64,000 nucleotides of DNA from Lycium barbarum (taxonomy: Eukaryota > Streptophyta > Magnoliopsida > Solanales > Solanaceae), in assembly GCF_019175385.1 (NCBI RefSeq), contig NC_083345.1, positions 122,081,657-122,145,656 of the forward strand. The letters are read 5' to 3'. Below the pieces are notes generated by a model. It was not told where the DNA came from and did no database searches. It worked only from the letters and a program-made list of their open reading frames with translations. Below are positions 46,709-59,550 of this stretch, piece after piece. The translations under genes and the position numbers were made by a program. Each line of letters opens with the position of its first letter. Positions within the stretch are counted from its first letter, which is position 1.

Positions 46709-46943
46709 TGTAAACATGAAGATTGATGCAGAAGAATTGAAAACCCAAATTGTCAAAATCGAAGAGAGAGAAAGTAAAGACAAGTAGGGTAAAAAATGAT
46801 ATGATATTTTCATTAATTGGAGAAGGGGAAAATCTGTTGACTTTTATGAATAATTACATGTACCGAACATGGGCCGGGTCCCAAACTAAAATGAATAAAA
46901 TGAGGCCCAATAATAAAATCAACCCGGATCAGGAACTCTATCA
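46709..46943 (-). mobile_element. Copia 3' LTR (235 bp)
   Basis: TGTAAACATGAAG ... GGAACTCTATCA. The 5-bp duplication CCTTC lies at 46704-46708 and again at 57365-57369, next to the last 31 bp of a second copy of this LTR (57334-57364). On the minus strand a purine tract (CTTGAGGGAGGGG, 46944-46956) adjoins, as expected for the polypurine tract upstream of a 3' LTR. Confidence 0.88.
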
Positions 46944-46956
46944 CCCCTCCCTCAAG

Positions 46957-48200
46957 CTGGAGGGTGAGTGCACACCCAGCTTGCACATCAAGCGATGATG
47001 AGGAACACCAGTGAGAGACTTTGTCAACACATCTGCAAGCTGATCAGAGGAACACACATGATGAAGTGAAACATAACCCGAGGAAAATATGTCCCTAACT
47101 TAGTGCCAGTCTATCTCAATATGTTTAGTACAATCGTGGAAAACAGGATTTCTGGCTATATGGAGGGTAGGTTGGCTGTCACAATAAACTGGCACTGGAG
47201 ACTTCACAACAAGACCCATATCACCCAACAAACTCCCAAGCCAAACTAACTCTGCAACAACTTTGCGCAGAGCCATGTACTCTACCTCAGCCGAGGATAA
47301 GGACATAATGGGTTGCTTTTTAGACTTCCAAGAAATAGGACAACCACCAAGTAGAACAAAGAACCCAGTCACTGACCTTCTAGACATGGGGCAGTCAGCC
47401 CAATCAGAATCTGAGTATGCTTGTAAGGAGAAATTAGTGGAGTTGTCCATTAATAAACCCTGAGCAGGGTCATTCAACAAGTATCTAAGAACATGAAGCC
47501 CAGCAAGAATGTGTGGCACCTTAGGAGAGACCAGAAATTGACTAAGATACTGGACATAATAAGATATATCTGGTCTTGTGTGTTGTAGGAAATTGAGCTT
47601 GCTAACAAGTCTTCCATATAGAGAATAATCAAGAAGAGCATCACCACAATAAGCTAATAATTTGTGATGTGGATCAAGAAGAGTAAGTGCAGGTTTTGCA
47701 CCCAAACAGTGGAATTCAGTGAGAAGTTCAGTAGTATACTTATGTTGATTGATGATAAAACCTTGCGGAACCTTGGTGACCTCCAGACCAAGGAAGTGAT
47801 GAATTGAACCAAGGTCCTTGATCTTGAATTGGAAGTCAAGAAAGGATTTAAGATCAATCATTTTAATGTCATTGTTCCCAGCCAGCAGGATATCATCAAC
47901 ATAGACACTCAAAATGACAATAGAACCACCAGAAACCTTAGTAAAAAGTGAAGAATCATTTTTGCTAAGTGTGTACCCTTTGGATTCCAAAGAAGAAGAA
48001 AGTTTAGCAAACCATTGTCTGGAGGCTTGCTTAAGACCATAAAGGGATTTTTTCATTTTGCAGGCCATAGGAACATCATGAGGAGCAACAACAGACAACC
48101 CAAGGGGGACCTTCATATATACCTCTTCATGGAGATCACCATGATATAAAGGCATTATTGACATCAAGTTTGTGGACAGTTCAGTTGTGTTTGATGGCAA
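46957..48200 (-). pseudogene. Ty1/copia RT C-terminal part and RNase H
   Basis: The minus-strand frame 48200-47100 carries the RT palm (MKKSLYGLKQASRQWF), the catalytic VYVDDILLAG, HFLGLEVTKVPQG, then RNase H with SDSDWADCPMSRRSVTGF, SSAEVEYMAL and VYCDSQPTLHIA. These hold its Asp-Glu-Asp residues. A stop after KHIEIDWH at 47100 cuts the frame, but the same frame continues to the PPT (VRDIFSSGYVS, QLADVLTKSL), so it is a single nonsense change. At 366 residues this is the longest open frame in the window. Confidence 0.92.
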
Positions 48201-49071
48201 GAGTGAGGAGATAATTAATGGTAGTAATCTTCACAATTGGACTGAAAGTTTCATTCTAATCTACACCCTCTTTTTGGGAGTCACCCCTGATGACTAGTCT
48301 GGCTTTGAACCTTTCAATAGTACCATCAGACTTTTGTTTGATTTAGTAAACCCATTTTGAATGGATAGCCTTTTTACCAGCAGGAAGTGGGACAATGTAC
48401 CATGTCTAATTTGTTTCAATACCTTGGAACTCTTTCAGCATGGCCTCCTGCCATTTAGGATGGCTGACAGCTTGCTGATAAAACTGGGGCTCTAGAAAGT
48501 GAACAGCAGTTGAAGATAACTTGGAGGAATCAGGTGAAGGTATGACAAAATTGAAAATGAAATCATCAAGGTATTTGGGTCTATGAAAGCATCTAGAAGA
48601 TTGTCTAGTTGAAGTTGGGAGCATAGTGGGGATAAGAGATGATGGAAGCGGAGGGACAGGAGGAGGAGGAAGTGGTGAGGGGGAAGAGGATGAAAGATGA
48701 GATGGGATGAAGGATGGTGATGGAAAGGGTGGGTGAGAGGAAGAGGAATTAGAAGGATGAATAGGACAGAGAAGGAGAACATCATCTTCAGTTGATGGGG
48801 AAAAAACAGGTGGAAAGGTAGGAGTTGGAGAAGAAGAATGGTAAGGAAACACAACTTTATGGAAGATTACATCTCTGGAAAACAATATGGAGTGATTATC
48901 TAATCTCAACAACTTGTACCCCTTTTTCCCCGAAAGATACCCTAAGAAAACACATGGGGAAGCTCTTGGTTGGAATTTCCCCCCGCCGGCCTTAGGTAAT
49001 GTGGCAAAGCAAAGACAACCAAAAGTTTTAAGATGAGAATAGAGTGGAGGATGACCATGTAAGTTTTTCAA
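48201..49071 (-). pseudogene. Ty1/copia linker between integrase and RT
   Basis: Minus-strand frame with [37 protein letters not shown] and FSRDVIFHK (the conserved segment after integrase), a long Ser/Pro-rich linker, and VSHPKWQEAMLKEFQGIE at the start of RT. It is broken from the RT frame near 48406 and 48200. Confidence 0.88.
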
Positions 49072-49782
49072 AAGATGTCAAATTATTTAAAACAGTTGAG
49101 GGAAATATATTAATGAGATAGGTGGAAGTAAGGACACATTCACCCCAATATTTAATAGGGAGTTTGGATTGAAAAAGAAGTGCCATAGAGGATTCTAGAA
49201 GGTGTTTGTGTTTTCTCTCAACAACCCCATTCTGTAGTGGGGTGTGAGGGATGGTGGTTTGGTGGATGATGCCAGAATCAGTAAAAAAAAGAAGATGCCA
49301 ATGAGCTGGACCCAAGATCAAAGGCATTATCAGACCTCCCTGTTTGAATAGAGGCATGAAAGTGAGTCTTCACCATCAGAACAAATGACTTAAAGATAGA
49401 GAAAGCATTACCTTTGCAAGATAATAAATGAGTCCAGGCGGCTCTAGAGAAGTCATCATCTATTGTTAGGAAATATCTAAAGCCATTGTATATTGTAGCA
49501 TGATATGGACCCCACAAGTCCACATGAATAATTCGAAATGGGAGATTGGTTTTGATTGAACTATCATTGAAAGGTAACATTTGTTGTCTAGCTAAAGGGC
49601 AGACAGTGCAAATGAAGGATTGTCCACAAGAAATTGATTTCATTCTATGAAAAGGAATGTGCCCCAATCTTTGATGCCAAAATAAATCTGCTTTATTGAT
49701 GGGAACAGTGGGATTACGTGTAGTATTACAAGCACTATAGTCACATTTAGAAATAGAACTAGAAGCAGATATGGTATTTTGT
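49072..49782 (-). pseudogene. Ty1/copia GAG-pre-integrase and integrase
   Basis: The minus strand carries the pre-integrase zinc region (HIPFHRMKSI, CTVCPLARQQ), then integrase HVDLWGPY, FLTIDDDFSRAAWTHLL and, in the next frame, [20 protein letters not shown]. The invariant SDNAxEF region is broken by a frameshift (SDNAFDLG). Upstream gag and protease are absent: the copia sequence ends at about 49782, where an LTR-like TGTTACACC begins. Confidence 0.88.
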
Positions 49783-50829
49783 TACACCTAAAAAATTCTG
49801 GATTTGTTGCGTTGTGAATAGGCTAATGTGAGCTTAAGGTTATTATGAAATCCTTACAAGATTAAGGGAAGTATTATATAGCTTAAAGTGTGCACCATAA
49901 GATTTCAAAGTTTTATGAATATGTGCAGTTTAGGTTGTTGAAGGAAGTGAAATGTAAGTCGTGTTCGGAAAGGTTTTCGCTATAATTGAGATAATATTAA
50001 TTTGGTAATGTCTTGAGGGGATTCTATAGGTCCCATTGTATGGTTAATGAAGTGTTATGTAAGTGCCAAGAAGGTTCCACGAGGATTGGAAGTCAAACGA
50101 ATCAACGAGAGAATGTTTCGGATAACTGAGGAGTTATACGACCACTTATACGGTCCGTATAACTTTATATGGTCAATATAAGGAGGGTCCGTATAAAATT
50201 ACCTTTACAGAAAGGGATGTTTCCATGGTGTTTTTATACGGTCCATTTATACGGATCGTATAAGTGGTCCGTATAAGTCCATCGGGCAGATTTTTTACTT
50301 TTTTATAAATAGATGGCCTTTGTTCTTTTATTTCATTTTTCATATTTTCACAAGTCTTGAGAGCTCCTAACCCTTCTCCAAGCATATTCCACTCCAACCT
50401 AAGAGAAAACAAATATCAAGAGGCAAGAATCAAAGTGCTCATGTGTTAGAAGGCTTCCTAGGATTAGTAGACCACAAGAGATTCTTGGGTATTGAAGCTA
50501 CGTTTTTCTCATGAGTTGATAGCTGCTCCAAAACTAATTCCTATGAGATAAAAGGTTAGTTTTAATGCTTATTTCATGTTATCATGAATGCTTGGTTGTT
50601 GAACAACTTGGGTAGAAGAAGAAATTAGAAAATGAGGGCTAAATGTAACTTTTATGATGTTTTTGAGTAATAAGCTAACTTGAGTCATGATTCTTAGTAT
50701 GATATGGGTATGATCTTGCTATCGAAAGAGTGATAAGGAAGCATTGTATGAAAATGTGCTAAGGTTGGGTGTGAATTTGTTAGTATAAGTTGAACATAAG
50801 GATGAATTTTTAAGACTCAATGGAATGTG
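49783..50829 (+). mobile_element. Ty3-type LTR fragment, + orientation
   Basis: Starts TGTTACACCTAAAAAATTC, with several ATACGGTCCGTATAA palindromes (50135-50280) and a TATA box TATAAATAG at 50304-50312 followed by leader-like sequence. It runs into the oppositely oriented LTR piece at 50830 without its own end. No coding sequence. Confidence 0.6.
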
Positions 50830-51373
50830 ATGTCATGACCCAACCAGAGGGCTACGACGGGCACCTGGTGCCAACCTACCCGGGCACCTCTTATCATACC
50901 TTAACATTTACATCTAGGTTAGCCACATAGCTAAATCATACTTTCTATCCATCAATCATACTAATCTCATTGGGCAACAATACATTTATATCATCATTAG
51001 AAATTATGCCCATATCAATGTACATAAGCCGACGAGTCTAACAAAATGATATCCAAAATATAGGCCGACAAGGACAAACACATCTAACTATATATACATG
51101 TCTAAGAGCCTCTAAGGAGAGTATGTCATATCATATAGGCAGGACAGGACCCCGCTATGCCCATAAATATGTACACAAAAGAATAAATACCAAAAGTTGT
51201 AGCTCCGAATGAAATGGGTCTCCGTTATGTAGTCTCTGAGTAATAAGGATATGGATCAAGTCTATCTCCCTGGCCACCTGCGGGCATGATGCAGCGTCCA
51301 TAAACAAAAGGACGCCAGTACGAAGAATGTACTAAGTATGTAAAGCATGATCCACATCATTATGAAAGCATAA
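50830..51373 (-). mobile_element. Ty3-type LTR piece, minus orientation, left part
   Basis: Starts TGTCATGACCCAACCAG, the right-hand terminus of the family seen at 2831 and 38336. It is interrupted at 51373 by the solo LTR and resumes at 55745; CATAA is present on both sides. Confidence 0.65.
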
Positions 51374-54300
51374 TGTTACACCCCATTTTAACCGGGTCAA
51401 TTTAGGGTACAACATATTGGTGATTCCTATTTATTTTGTTTTAAGGAGTCACCACCTAATTAATTTAACGGTGAATTAGGACACCTAGATGTTAACTAAG
51501 GTAAAGTTAGAACTAAACCTCCGTTAATAGTCTGCTTAACCAATGTGATTCTAGGTAAGGGCTCTATATTATCCTAAAGGGAAGGGGTTAGGCATCCTTT
51601 AGAATCCGCTAACTACGGTTATCTGACCAAACTTAGGTTAATTAATTAAGACTAAAGATATTAATGTGGCATTTTAAAGTTTTAAGAAAAATGGCTAAAG
51701 AATGTTGCTAACGTTTTAAAGGAAAACATAATAATGTTATTTAAAATAAAATTTACAGAAAACAATGACTTGCATAAAAGATGATTTTAAATGTTATTAA
51801 AATAAACTTATAAATGTTGCTAATGCTTCAAATGGAAGTATAATAATCCCATTCAGAATAAGATTTGTGAAATATGATAATTCGCATATAAGCAGAAGAA
51901 AATGCGAGTTTATGCAATGTTTTAATAAATATTTAAAACGAACTAAGCGATGAGGTATTAATAGACTTTAAGTTTTAGAAGTATGAATAAAATACAAAAT
52001 AGCTAATAGATTTTATTTATCCATTTTATTATCTTTATTAACTATGCTTAATTAAGAATACGCGTGATTGACTCAAAACTTGAAGAGTAATTTAAAATAT
52101 GTTTGAATTTATATTTGCATATTAGTGATGTTTTGAAATTAAGATAATAAGAATATGATTCCTTTAATTCGAAAATATGAATTTATACTATCAATTATTC
52201 TAGAAGTAAATGTTATGGATACTATAAATAACTTTAATATAAAAAGAAGAAAATGAAATTTATGGAATTAATTATTGATCTCCCTTAAACTAACTACCCA
52301 TTACTAAAACTAACCTACTAATTCATTAGTATTCTTCTAAACTAAGAAAACAAAAACAAACAAAGAGTTAGTTGCATAATACAAATTAAATGTATAAAAT
52401 AAAATAAGGAGCAAATAACATTAAATGGGCTCTGCCCATTTTGGAACTGCTAGGATCTGTTTGCTGCTGTTGGGCCTCAGCCCAGAATTTTGTTTTCCAT
52501 TTTTTGTTGTGGACAAGGATGGACCGAGAGAAGATTTCGTTGGGCTTTTATCCCAACACCGAATGCGGAAGAAGAACGAATCCCTTGGACTCGTATGCGA
52601 TGATCATGCATAAAATGAAAGGAAAGAAGGATTAGTATACGATCAATGAGTTATATTAAACACATGAAATATAAACTCAAACAAGCCAGCAGATTGTGTA
52701 TATTCTATGTATATTTTAAGTATACCTCATTGCCTTAACAAAATTGAAACACTTATAAGTATGTTGAGGATATATTCCCAAACAATCACCATACAACAGC
52801 CAATGAGAAACACAGAATCAGCTCACGTTTTGAAATATTTCAACTAACTGTGCTAACATGCACGACATTCCCTACCGGATTTCATTCTCAAGTTCATAAA
52901 TAGCAATTTCAACATGTATTGTTTATAAGATAATAAATTATTCCATTTGACATATAAATGAGGTGGAGACTATTTTCCAGATTTCTTCTCTTAAGCAAAA
53001 CAACCAAATCTAAAAAAATATACTTAGATAACTCCTGAAAAAGAAGACATCAAACTATGGAACCCCTTAACATAAACAGGTTTGAGATTTCTGCATATAT
53101 TTGAATGCATAAAGAGAGACGACCAAACAGCCACCAAACAGGTTCTCAACAAGCGAAACATAAGCCTAGCTCGAACAAGATATCGAGATAAAAACAGAAT
53201 TAGAATCGAAAAGAGGACAAAACAGGTTTGGTTCAACAGGCTACTTAATATTCATGTCAGTCCATTTCCAAAAGTTCAAATACCCAATTTGGAGCACCAT
53301 GATGATCTAATGGGATCTAGATAAAGTCGTAAACAGAAAAGAAAAGCACTCAATCACATTCAATTCATAGAAAAGGGTTCGTATCACCCTCAGATCTTCA
53401 AGCAAGTATTCAAACAGCAAGTTCATTTTTCTTAAAAAAAAAAAGATAATGCAAGCATATACAATTACATGAAGGCACACACTAGCAGTCGAAATTTATG
53501 CATATTGAGTGCAGGCTTGTAATTTAAGGAGGATATGATGATGATGCTGAGGATAGGCATGGGTGATGAGCTTATGCTAATGCCAAACATTTATCTAGAA
53601 TTCTCATAGAACAAACAGGATTAATCTGAGATTAAACCTGCATAATACAACCTAAACAACTACAAACAGGAAACCAAAACATAACTAACCAAACAAATCA
53701 CGTAAGTAGTCTAAAGCACACAAATGGTTATTAATAGGGAAACAGTCCTAATGATAAAATGTTCATCAATCTTAATCAACATACTTCATAGTTGCAACTG
53801 ATTGCAAACAGGGTAAGACGAATGTATATAATTTTTTTAAAAAAAATCACCACAGAATCACATCAACAAGATCACTGCGTAGGGGGTTTAATATTAGGCT
53901 CGCACACATTGCAGATTCAACTGATTGGGACCGAAGCTAAACACACGGAGTAATAGCACAAGTTTGGACTCTTAGACTAGTATACAGGGACTCGAACAAA
54001 TCAACCTGTAGAATTAATTTCAGTAGACTGAAGTTTAACCAGATGTTTAGACTCCATGTACATGTTAATGACAGATCTGTCCAAAACAGGAATCAACCAG
54101 ATGCAACGTCGATAGGCATGCCGACTCGTATACTAAAATTTGGTCCTAAACTTAGCAATGTCGCAGGAGCACAAGGTTTGGATACCTTTAAACATGATTA
54201 AAACTTACTGAGTCAGGACACGCAACATAGACAGGACTACATACTCCATTTATGCATTCCTAATATAAGTAACACCACCATTAATCAACTCACATAATCA

Positions 54301-55519
54301 AGTTTATATCAATAAAAGCATTGTAGACTTAATATAACCTCATCATACCCCAAAAAGGACATATACCGACCATATAGAAACTAAACAGCGCAATTACGAG
54401 ATAAACACATAGACACTGTCAACTACAAATCGCGATTAAGACATAGGAATTTATTTAATCTATCAACCTATAAAATACTCACAAACCACTAACTGAATTA
54501 ACATAATAATTGCTAAATCATGAAGACAATATCTAATGCTAACACATAACAGCTAAGAAGCTAAAAATGTAGAAGATGAAAAAAATAAACAGAAGGGGAT
54601 TGACGCACCTTCTTCGGGTGCAGCGAAGTGAGGCTTCGGATCCTTCGATCTACCTCGAAAACTACCAAATCCGAGCTTGCGATGCTCGGATTCACAGCAA
54701 CACAAAGCAAATAAAAAGCGGAAAAACAAATGTTCTAGTATTTTGACTCGATATTTTGAATTATCACAACCACTGAAAACTAATCTTTGAGGGAATTTTA
54801 GGTGGCTCAAGAACTTGTATTTTTCAGGGGGGATTTCCCGATCCGTTTTTCGAAAAGGGATCCCTTTTTCTTCCTGATTTCCCTCCCCCTTCAAACGATT
54901 CATCTCCCCCTATTTATAGGGTTTTGTGTTGAATAAAAGAAAGAGGGCAGGAGCGGGAGAGAGAGAGAGGAGCGGGGGACAGGAGGAGGTGGAGGCGACA
55001 GTGGCGTGGGGGGACAGGAGAAGGTGGAGGCGTGGGAGTGGCGTGGAAGAGAGAAGGGAGAGAAAAGAGGAAGGGAGAGGAGAAAGGGGGGGTGGCGGCT
55101 TGAAGGAGAAAAAATGAAGGAAACCCATTATAAGTGAAAGGGGCGGGGCGGGTCGGTGATTTAATGGACTGGATTGGCTAAAATATAGGCTAGTTGGATA
55201 ATTATTTGGGCTGAATTTTATGAATTGATCCGAAAATGGTATGTGTTCTAAATTTACATAAGAGACCCATTTTAAATTAATCATATACCGAGTGTGCTAA
55301 AAATACCCCCTAATAAAGGTATGTGTTTATTAATATTTAGCTGAAAATAAGGTGACGCCGTAATAGTCGGGCGATAATATATTTGAAATTTAACAATAAA
55401 TAAATGTTATTATTAAATTACACGAAGATAAATGCGATGCGTGTGCATAAGCCGGTAAAATGCTGAAATGATAAAAATTGGGAATAATAATAATAATAAT
55501 AACAATAATAATAATAATG

Positions 55520-55562
<43 letters not shown>

Positions 55563-55744
55563 TAATAATAGTGGTAGTAGAAACGGTAATAAGATGATGG
55601 CAGGATAATGCAATGCCGGTATTAATAAAAACTGATAATTATAGTAAAAAAAATATATAAATATATTTTTTAGTTTTTTTCACAAATATTAGAAGCGTAA
55701 ATAGGTATTTCGGAGGAGAAGCGGGACAAAATTGGGTGTCAACA
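51374..55744 (-). mobile_element. Solo LTR of a Tat/Ogre-like Ty3 element, 4.37 kb
   Basis: Ends TGTTACACCCCATTTT and AAATTGGGTGTCAACA with the perfect 5-bp duplication CATAA (51369-51373 and 55745-55749). Read on the minus strand it starts TGTTGACACCC. A TATA box CCTATAAATA lies at 54911-54920 on that strand, followed by GC-rich leader sequence, which fixes the orientation. LTRs of 4-5 kb are characteristic of Tat/Ogre Ty3 elements. No internal region, so it is a recombination product. ORFs within it are not gene-like. Confidence 0.88.
55483..55570. repeat. (AAT)n microsatellite
   Basis: About 28 mostly perfect AAT/ATA trinucleotide units with a few ATG and AAC interruptions. Confidence 0.95.
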
Positions 55745-56117
55745 CATAATAGACAACATAAGAAATAGCATAGGATGGGAGATGGTAGAATCATCGTCAT
55801 AAACACTTACTCGCTTTTCATAGGGACTTTCCATTTCTAATGTGTGATAGTGTACATACATCCATATCCGTATCCGTATTCATATCCGTACGTATTTACA
55901 TTTCATATCCATAATCATATTCATATACATATTGATATTCATACACATATCATTTACATAGCATACCCGACCACGAAGGTTCGGTGTTTCGCGTACCCGA
56001 CCATGGATAGGCTCGGTGATTATACACACATGGCCCTATCAAGGCTCAGGGTTACACATACCTGGCCCTACCAAGGCTCAGGGTTATCCATACCAAACTG
56101 CAGTGGTGCGCGCTATA

Positions 56118-56160
<43 letters not shown>

Positions 56161-57333
56161 TCTACCCGGCCATATAAGCTCGGGGTTTCATAATAGCCAT
56201 ACAGGCACATATACATAAAATCCCATAAGCATCTTTAACGTCATTACTATCGTCATTCATTACATCTATCCCTACAGGATTACTCATCGTATGAGGAATT
56301 TAGTACAATCGTAACATATCAAGAATTATGAGATTAGTAGCTTTTGAAGATAGCATCATTCGGAGGACATCATAGGCTTATAGAAGATTTGATATTTGGC
56401 CAAAGAACCATGCCTTATGAAAGAAGGGTTAGCCTTACATACTTTTCCGTTGAACTATTCTATCACTTGCATGTTCTCCTTCAATGCTCACGTTTCTACA
56501 TTCATTAGAGTTATACTATCATTAGAAAATAGATAGCTTAGCATACATGACTTAAAGCTAGAGAAAAATGGACACCATCTCCTTCATTTATACGACTTCT
56601 TCCATATCATATATCAACTCCCAAACATCAATAATACATTCACAACATCATAACAGTAGTCTTTATTCACCTATAATATCCTTACTTCTCAATTCACTTC
56701 CAATAATCCATATCCATGGTCATAGCACACTATTACATTTTCTCATATACAATGTTCATCCCATTTTCTCAGTATCATTTATAACATGATTATAATCATA
56801 ACATATCAAGAATCATGACTCAATCCAAGCTACTACTCACAAACGTCACTATTCTCACATTCAAGACCCATTTTCTATATCCTTTTACAATCCAAGTGTT
56901 TCAACTTTTCAATACCTTAAACAACATATAAATACCATAAAACGCACCTTAGATGGTGTAGGAATGAACCTTGGGTGGAAACACTTCACTTGAGCAAAAC
57001 CCTAGTTCCACTTCTACTTGGATTTCTTGTCTTGGATGAACTTTAATGAGTTTCTTACACTTGATTCACTTGGTTTGATGAAGTTAATCACTAATATATC
57101 ATGAATTCTTGTGGGAGAAGTGTGGAGAAAAGTTTTAGAGAGAAGGGGAGTGAAAGGAAAATGAAATGAAATAACTTGGATCGCTTATTAATAATACTCA
57201 AATTTGTCCCGCTCCAAATCTACGGACCAACATACGGTCCGTATAAATTAAACTGACCGTATGTTTGGTAGTAATTTTGGTCCAGTGAGAGATGCTAATC
57301 TGGGCTGATTATATGGCCAAACATACGGCCAGG
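55745..57333 (-). mobile_element. Ty3-type LTR piece, minus orientation, right part
   Basis: Continuation of 50830-51373. It includes hexamer-like CATATCCGTATC repeats (55857-55960), an AT microsatellite (56112-56160), and at 57220-57330 the TACGGTCCGTATAA palindromes that also mark the + piece at 49783. The right end is truncated where copia LTR sequence (ATAAAATCAACCC) resumes. Confidence 0.6.
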
Positions 57334-57364
57334 ATAAAATCAACCCAGATCAGGAACTCTATCA
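57334..57364 (-). mobile_element. Remnant (31 bp) of the copia 5' LTR
   Basis: ATAAAATCAACCCAGATC through GAACTCTATCA matches the last 31 bases of the LTR at 46709-46943 with one change, followed by the duplicated target CCTTC. Confidence 0.8.
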
Positions 57365-58368
57365 CCTTCAGCGCAAGAGAAGCGTTTTCAGAAACAGGTT
57401 TGAAAAAATACAAGAGTGGAGAAACAATGATAAAAATACTTAGGAAAGGAAAGTATTTAAAGCAAACATAGTAGGATATAATAAAAATAAAAATAAAAAA
57501 ACATTGAAAAAAAAAGAAGTTGAATCCACTTGATATATGAAAATATTCTAGTGTGATGGTAAAGAGGGTTCAAAAGTTGTTTTTGGTCACAAGTCTAGAT
57601 TGTAACTATGACATTTCTAGTATTTTTTTTTCCCGATCTAGCAATGAATGTAGGTAAGACACCTCAAAGAAAGGGTTAAAGATTACAACTTTTTAAAGTG
57701 TATTGCCAAATCAGTAATGTTAGTGAATGCTACAGTCAACAAGCTCAACAACAATCGAGGAAATGGGATCATCTTAAAGGTAAGAAGTAACAACTGCATA
57801 TATCCTGCTATATTCCATCACGTTAAAGAAAGTTCTCACTTCTATCTTCATTTCAGTAATATTTTAGATTAAGAGGCACCATTTAATGAGCAACTTATCA
57901 TATATGTGTCTATAAGTACATATTGCACCAAACATGAAGATAACTCTCACTTAAGAGTTCAATCCAGACAAGCCAAGGTGCAAGAATAAGAATAACTACG
58001 AATACATTCTAGTCTGTGTATCTTCCCGCATTGTGTGCAGCCAACATTTTGCAAAAAATCTCAATTAACACAACTTTTAGTAGTTTTATTCTATCTTATT
58101 CTCGATCTTTTAACCGTTCATCTCCTCCCCTGCTTAAGGTCCAAACGCAATTATTCGGCACACTTCTAAATCATATATACCTTTTGACTTCTCCTTTCGG
58201 GTGACCAAAACTCAGAATTAAACCATCTCTCAAAACACTGGATGGCATCCAAATTGAAGAATAACTGAGTCTTACAGAACACGTTATGGTAGCGTGCAGG
58301 CAACCCCACTTTCTAATCGAACTATATATATAATTGTAAAATTTGTCACAATATACATATAAAAATAA

Positions 58369-58556
58369 GAAGGGGAGCCTTGGCATAACTGGTAAAGTTG
58401 CTGCCATGTGATCAGGAGGTCACGGGTTCGAGCCGTGGAAATAGCCTCTTACAGAAATGCAAGGTAAGGTTGCGTACCATAGACCCTTGTGGTCCGACCC
58501 TTCCCCGGACCCTGCGCATAGCGGGAGCTTAGTGCACCAGGCTGCCCTTTTTATAA
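58369..58556 (+). mobile_element. Au-type SINE, full length, with target duplication
   Basis: Begins GAAGGGGAGCCTTGGCATAACTGG. The tRNA-like Pol III A box (TGGCATAACTGG) and B box (GGTTCGAGCC) are present, followed by the conserved body GACCCTTGTGGTCCG and CGCATAGCGGGAGCTTAGTG, and the end GCTGCCCTTTTT. The 12-bp duplication ATATAAAAATAA flanks it (58357-58368 and 58557-58568). The paralogous site near 16990 is empty. Confidence 0.93.
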
Positions 58557-59119
58557 ATATAAAAATAAATAAATTTGCTTAGGCCTCCCACATTGTAACA
58601 TAGAGCAGGAGATATATGTACTGGTAAAAAAAGGCTACATTTGACTATGCGATGAGAGGGTCAGTCAATGATCTTGCTAGATCTGTTTTTTCATAGTTTA
58701 CTGCGTTGTGAAGATCATATTGAGAGATATCCAGCTGCCGAGCTGTGATTCCTGCTAGTTATAGTCCTATTGGCTGAGGTGAGGCCCCACTAGTTCGTGG
58801 AGGCAGCATAAGTTTCTATCTTTATATTCAGTGTTGTCTTCAATTTTCGAGCTGCGTCTCGTACTATTGTACTCAAATAATAGTTGTTCCATGAATTAAT
58901 CTACCGTTTATTTTATGGGATGTTTGTTTAAACAGTTGCTTTTTTTGTTTCAGCACTATCTATCACGAGACTTCTTATCTATTATTGTGATTTTGTTCCT
59001 CATCTTTATTAACATGCTTAGCTTAATGGATTCACTTAGTGGGGTAGTGGCTCGTTGGATGCTCTACCGTGGTCTAAATGTCACATTTAGGTCGTGACAT
59101 TCTCTAGCTACTAAGTTTA

Positions 59120-59550
59120 AGTCTAACAAGTGGAAGTAGCACCAAAAAAAGCTGAACAAAAATCAAATTTTAGAACTTTGGTTACTTCTAGTTAGTCATA
59201 TAAATGAATCAACTTCAAGAAAAAGCTCAAAAAAAAAAAAAAAAAATTTAGAACTCTGGTTACTTCAAGTTAGTCATATAAATAAATCAACTTCGAGAAA
59301 GAGCTCAACTAAAGATCAAATTTTAGAACTGTAGTTTACTTGTAGTTAGTCATATAAATGAATCAACTTCAACAAAAAGCAACAAAAAATCACATCTTAC
59401 AACTTTGGTTACTTCTACTTAGTCATATAAATGAATCAACTTCAAGAAAAAAGCTCAACAAAAAAAAAAAATATATCAAATTTGAGAACTTTGGTTACTT
59501 CTAGTTAGTCATATAAATGAATCAACTACAAGAAAAAGCTCATCCAAAAA
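59120..59550. repeat. Minisatellite, alpha copy 4
   Basis: Five TAGTTAGTCATATAAATGAATCAAC units, same order as in alpha copies 1 and 2. Confidence 0.85.

Noticed and set aside
54926..55284. Overlapping ORFs on both strands (Gly/Arg-rich and Pro/Ser/Leu-rich)
   Set aside because: They lie in the GC-rich leader region of the 4.37-kb solo LTR, are purine/pyrimidine-biased, and match no known domain.
58369..58450. Possible tRNA gene (A and B boxes present)
   Set aside because: The boxes belong to the head of the Au SINE; the body, terminal T run and 12-bp duplication identify the SINE, and no tRNA cloverleaf is formed.
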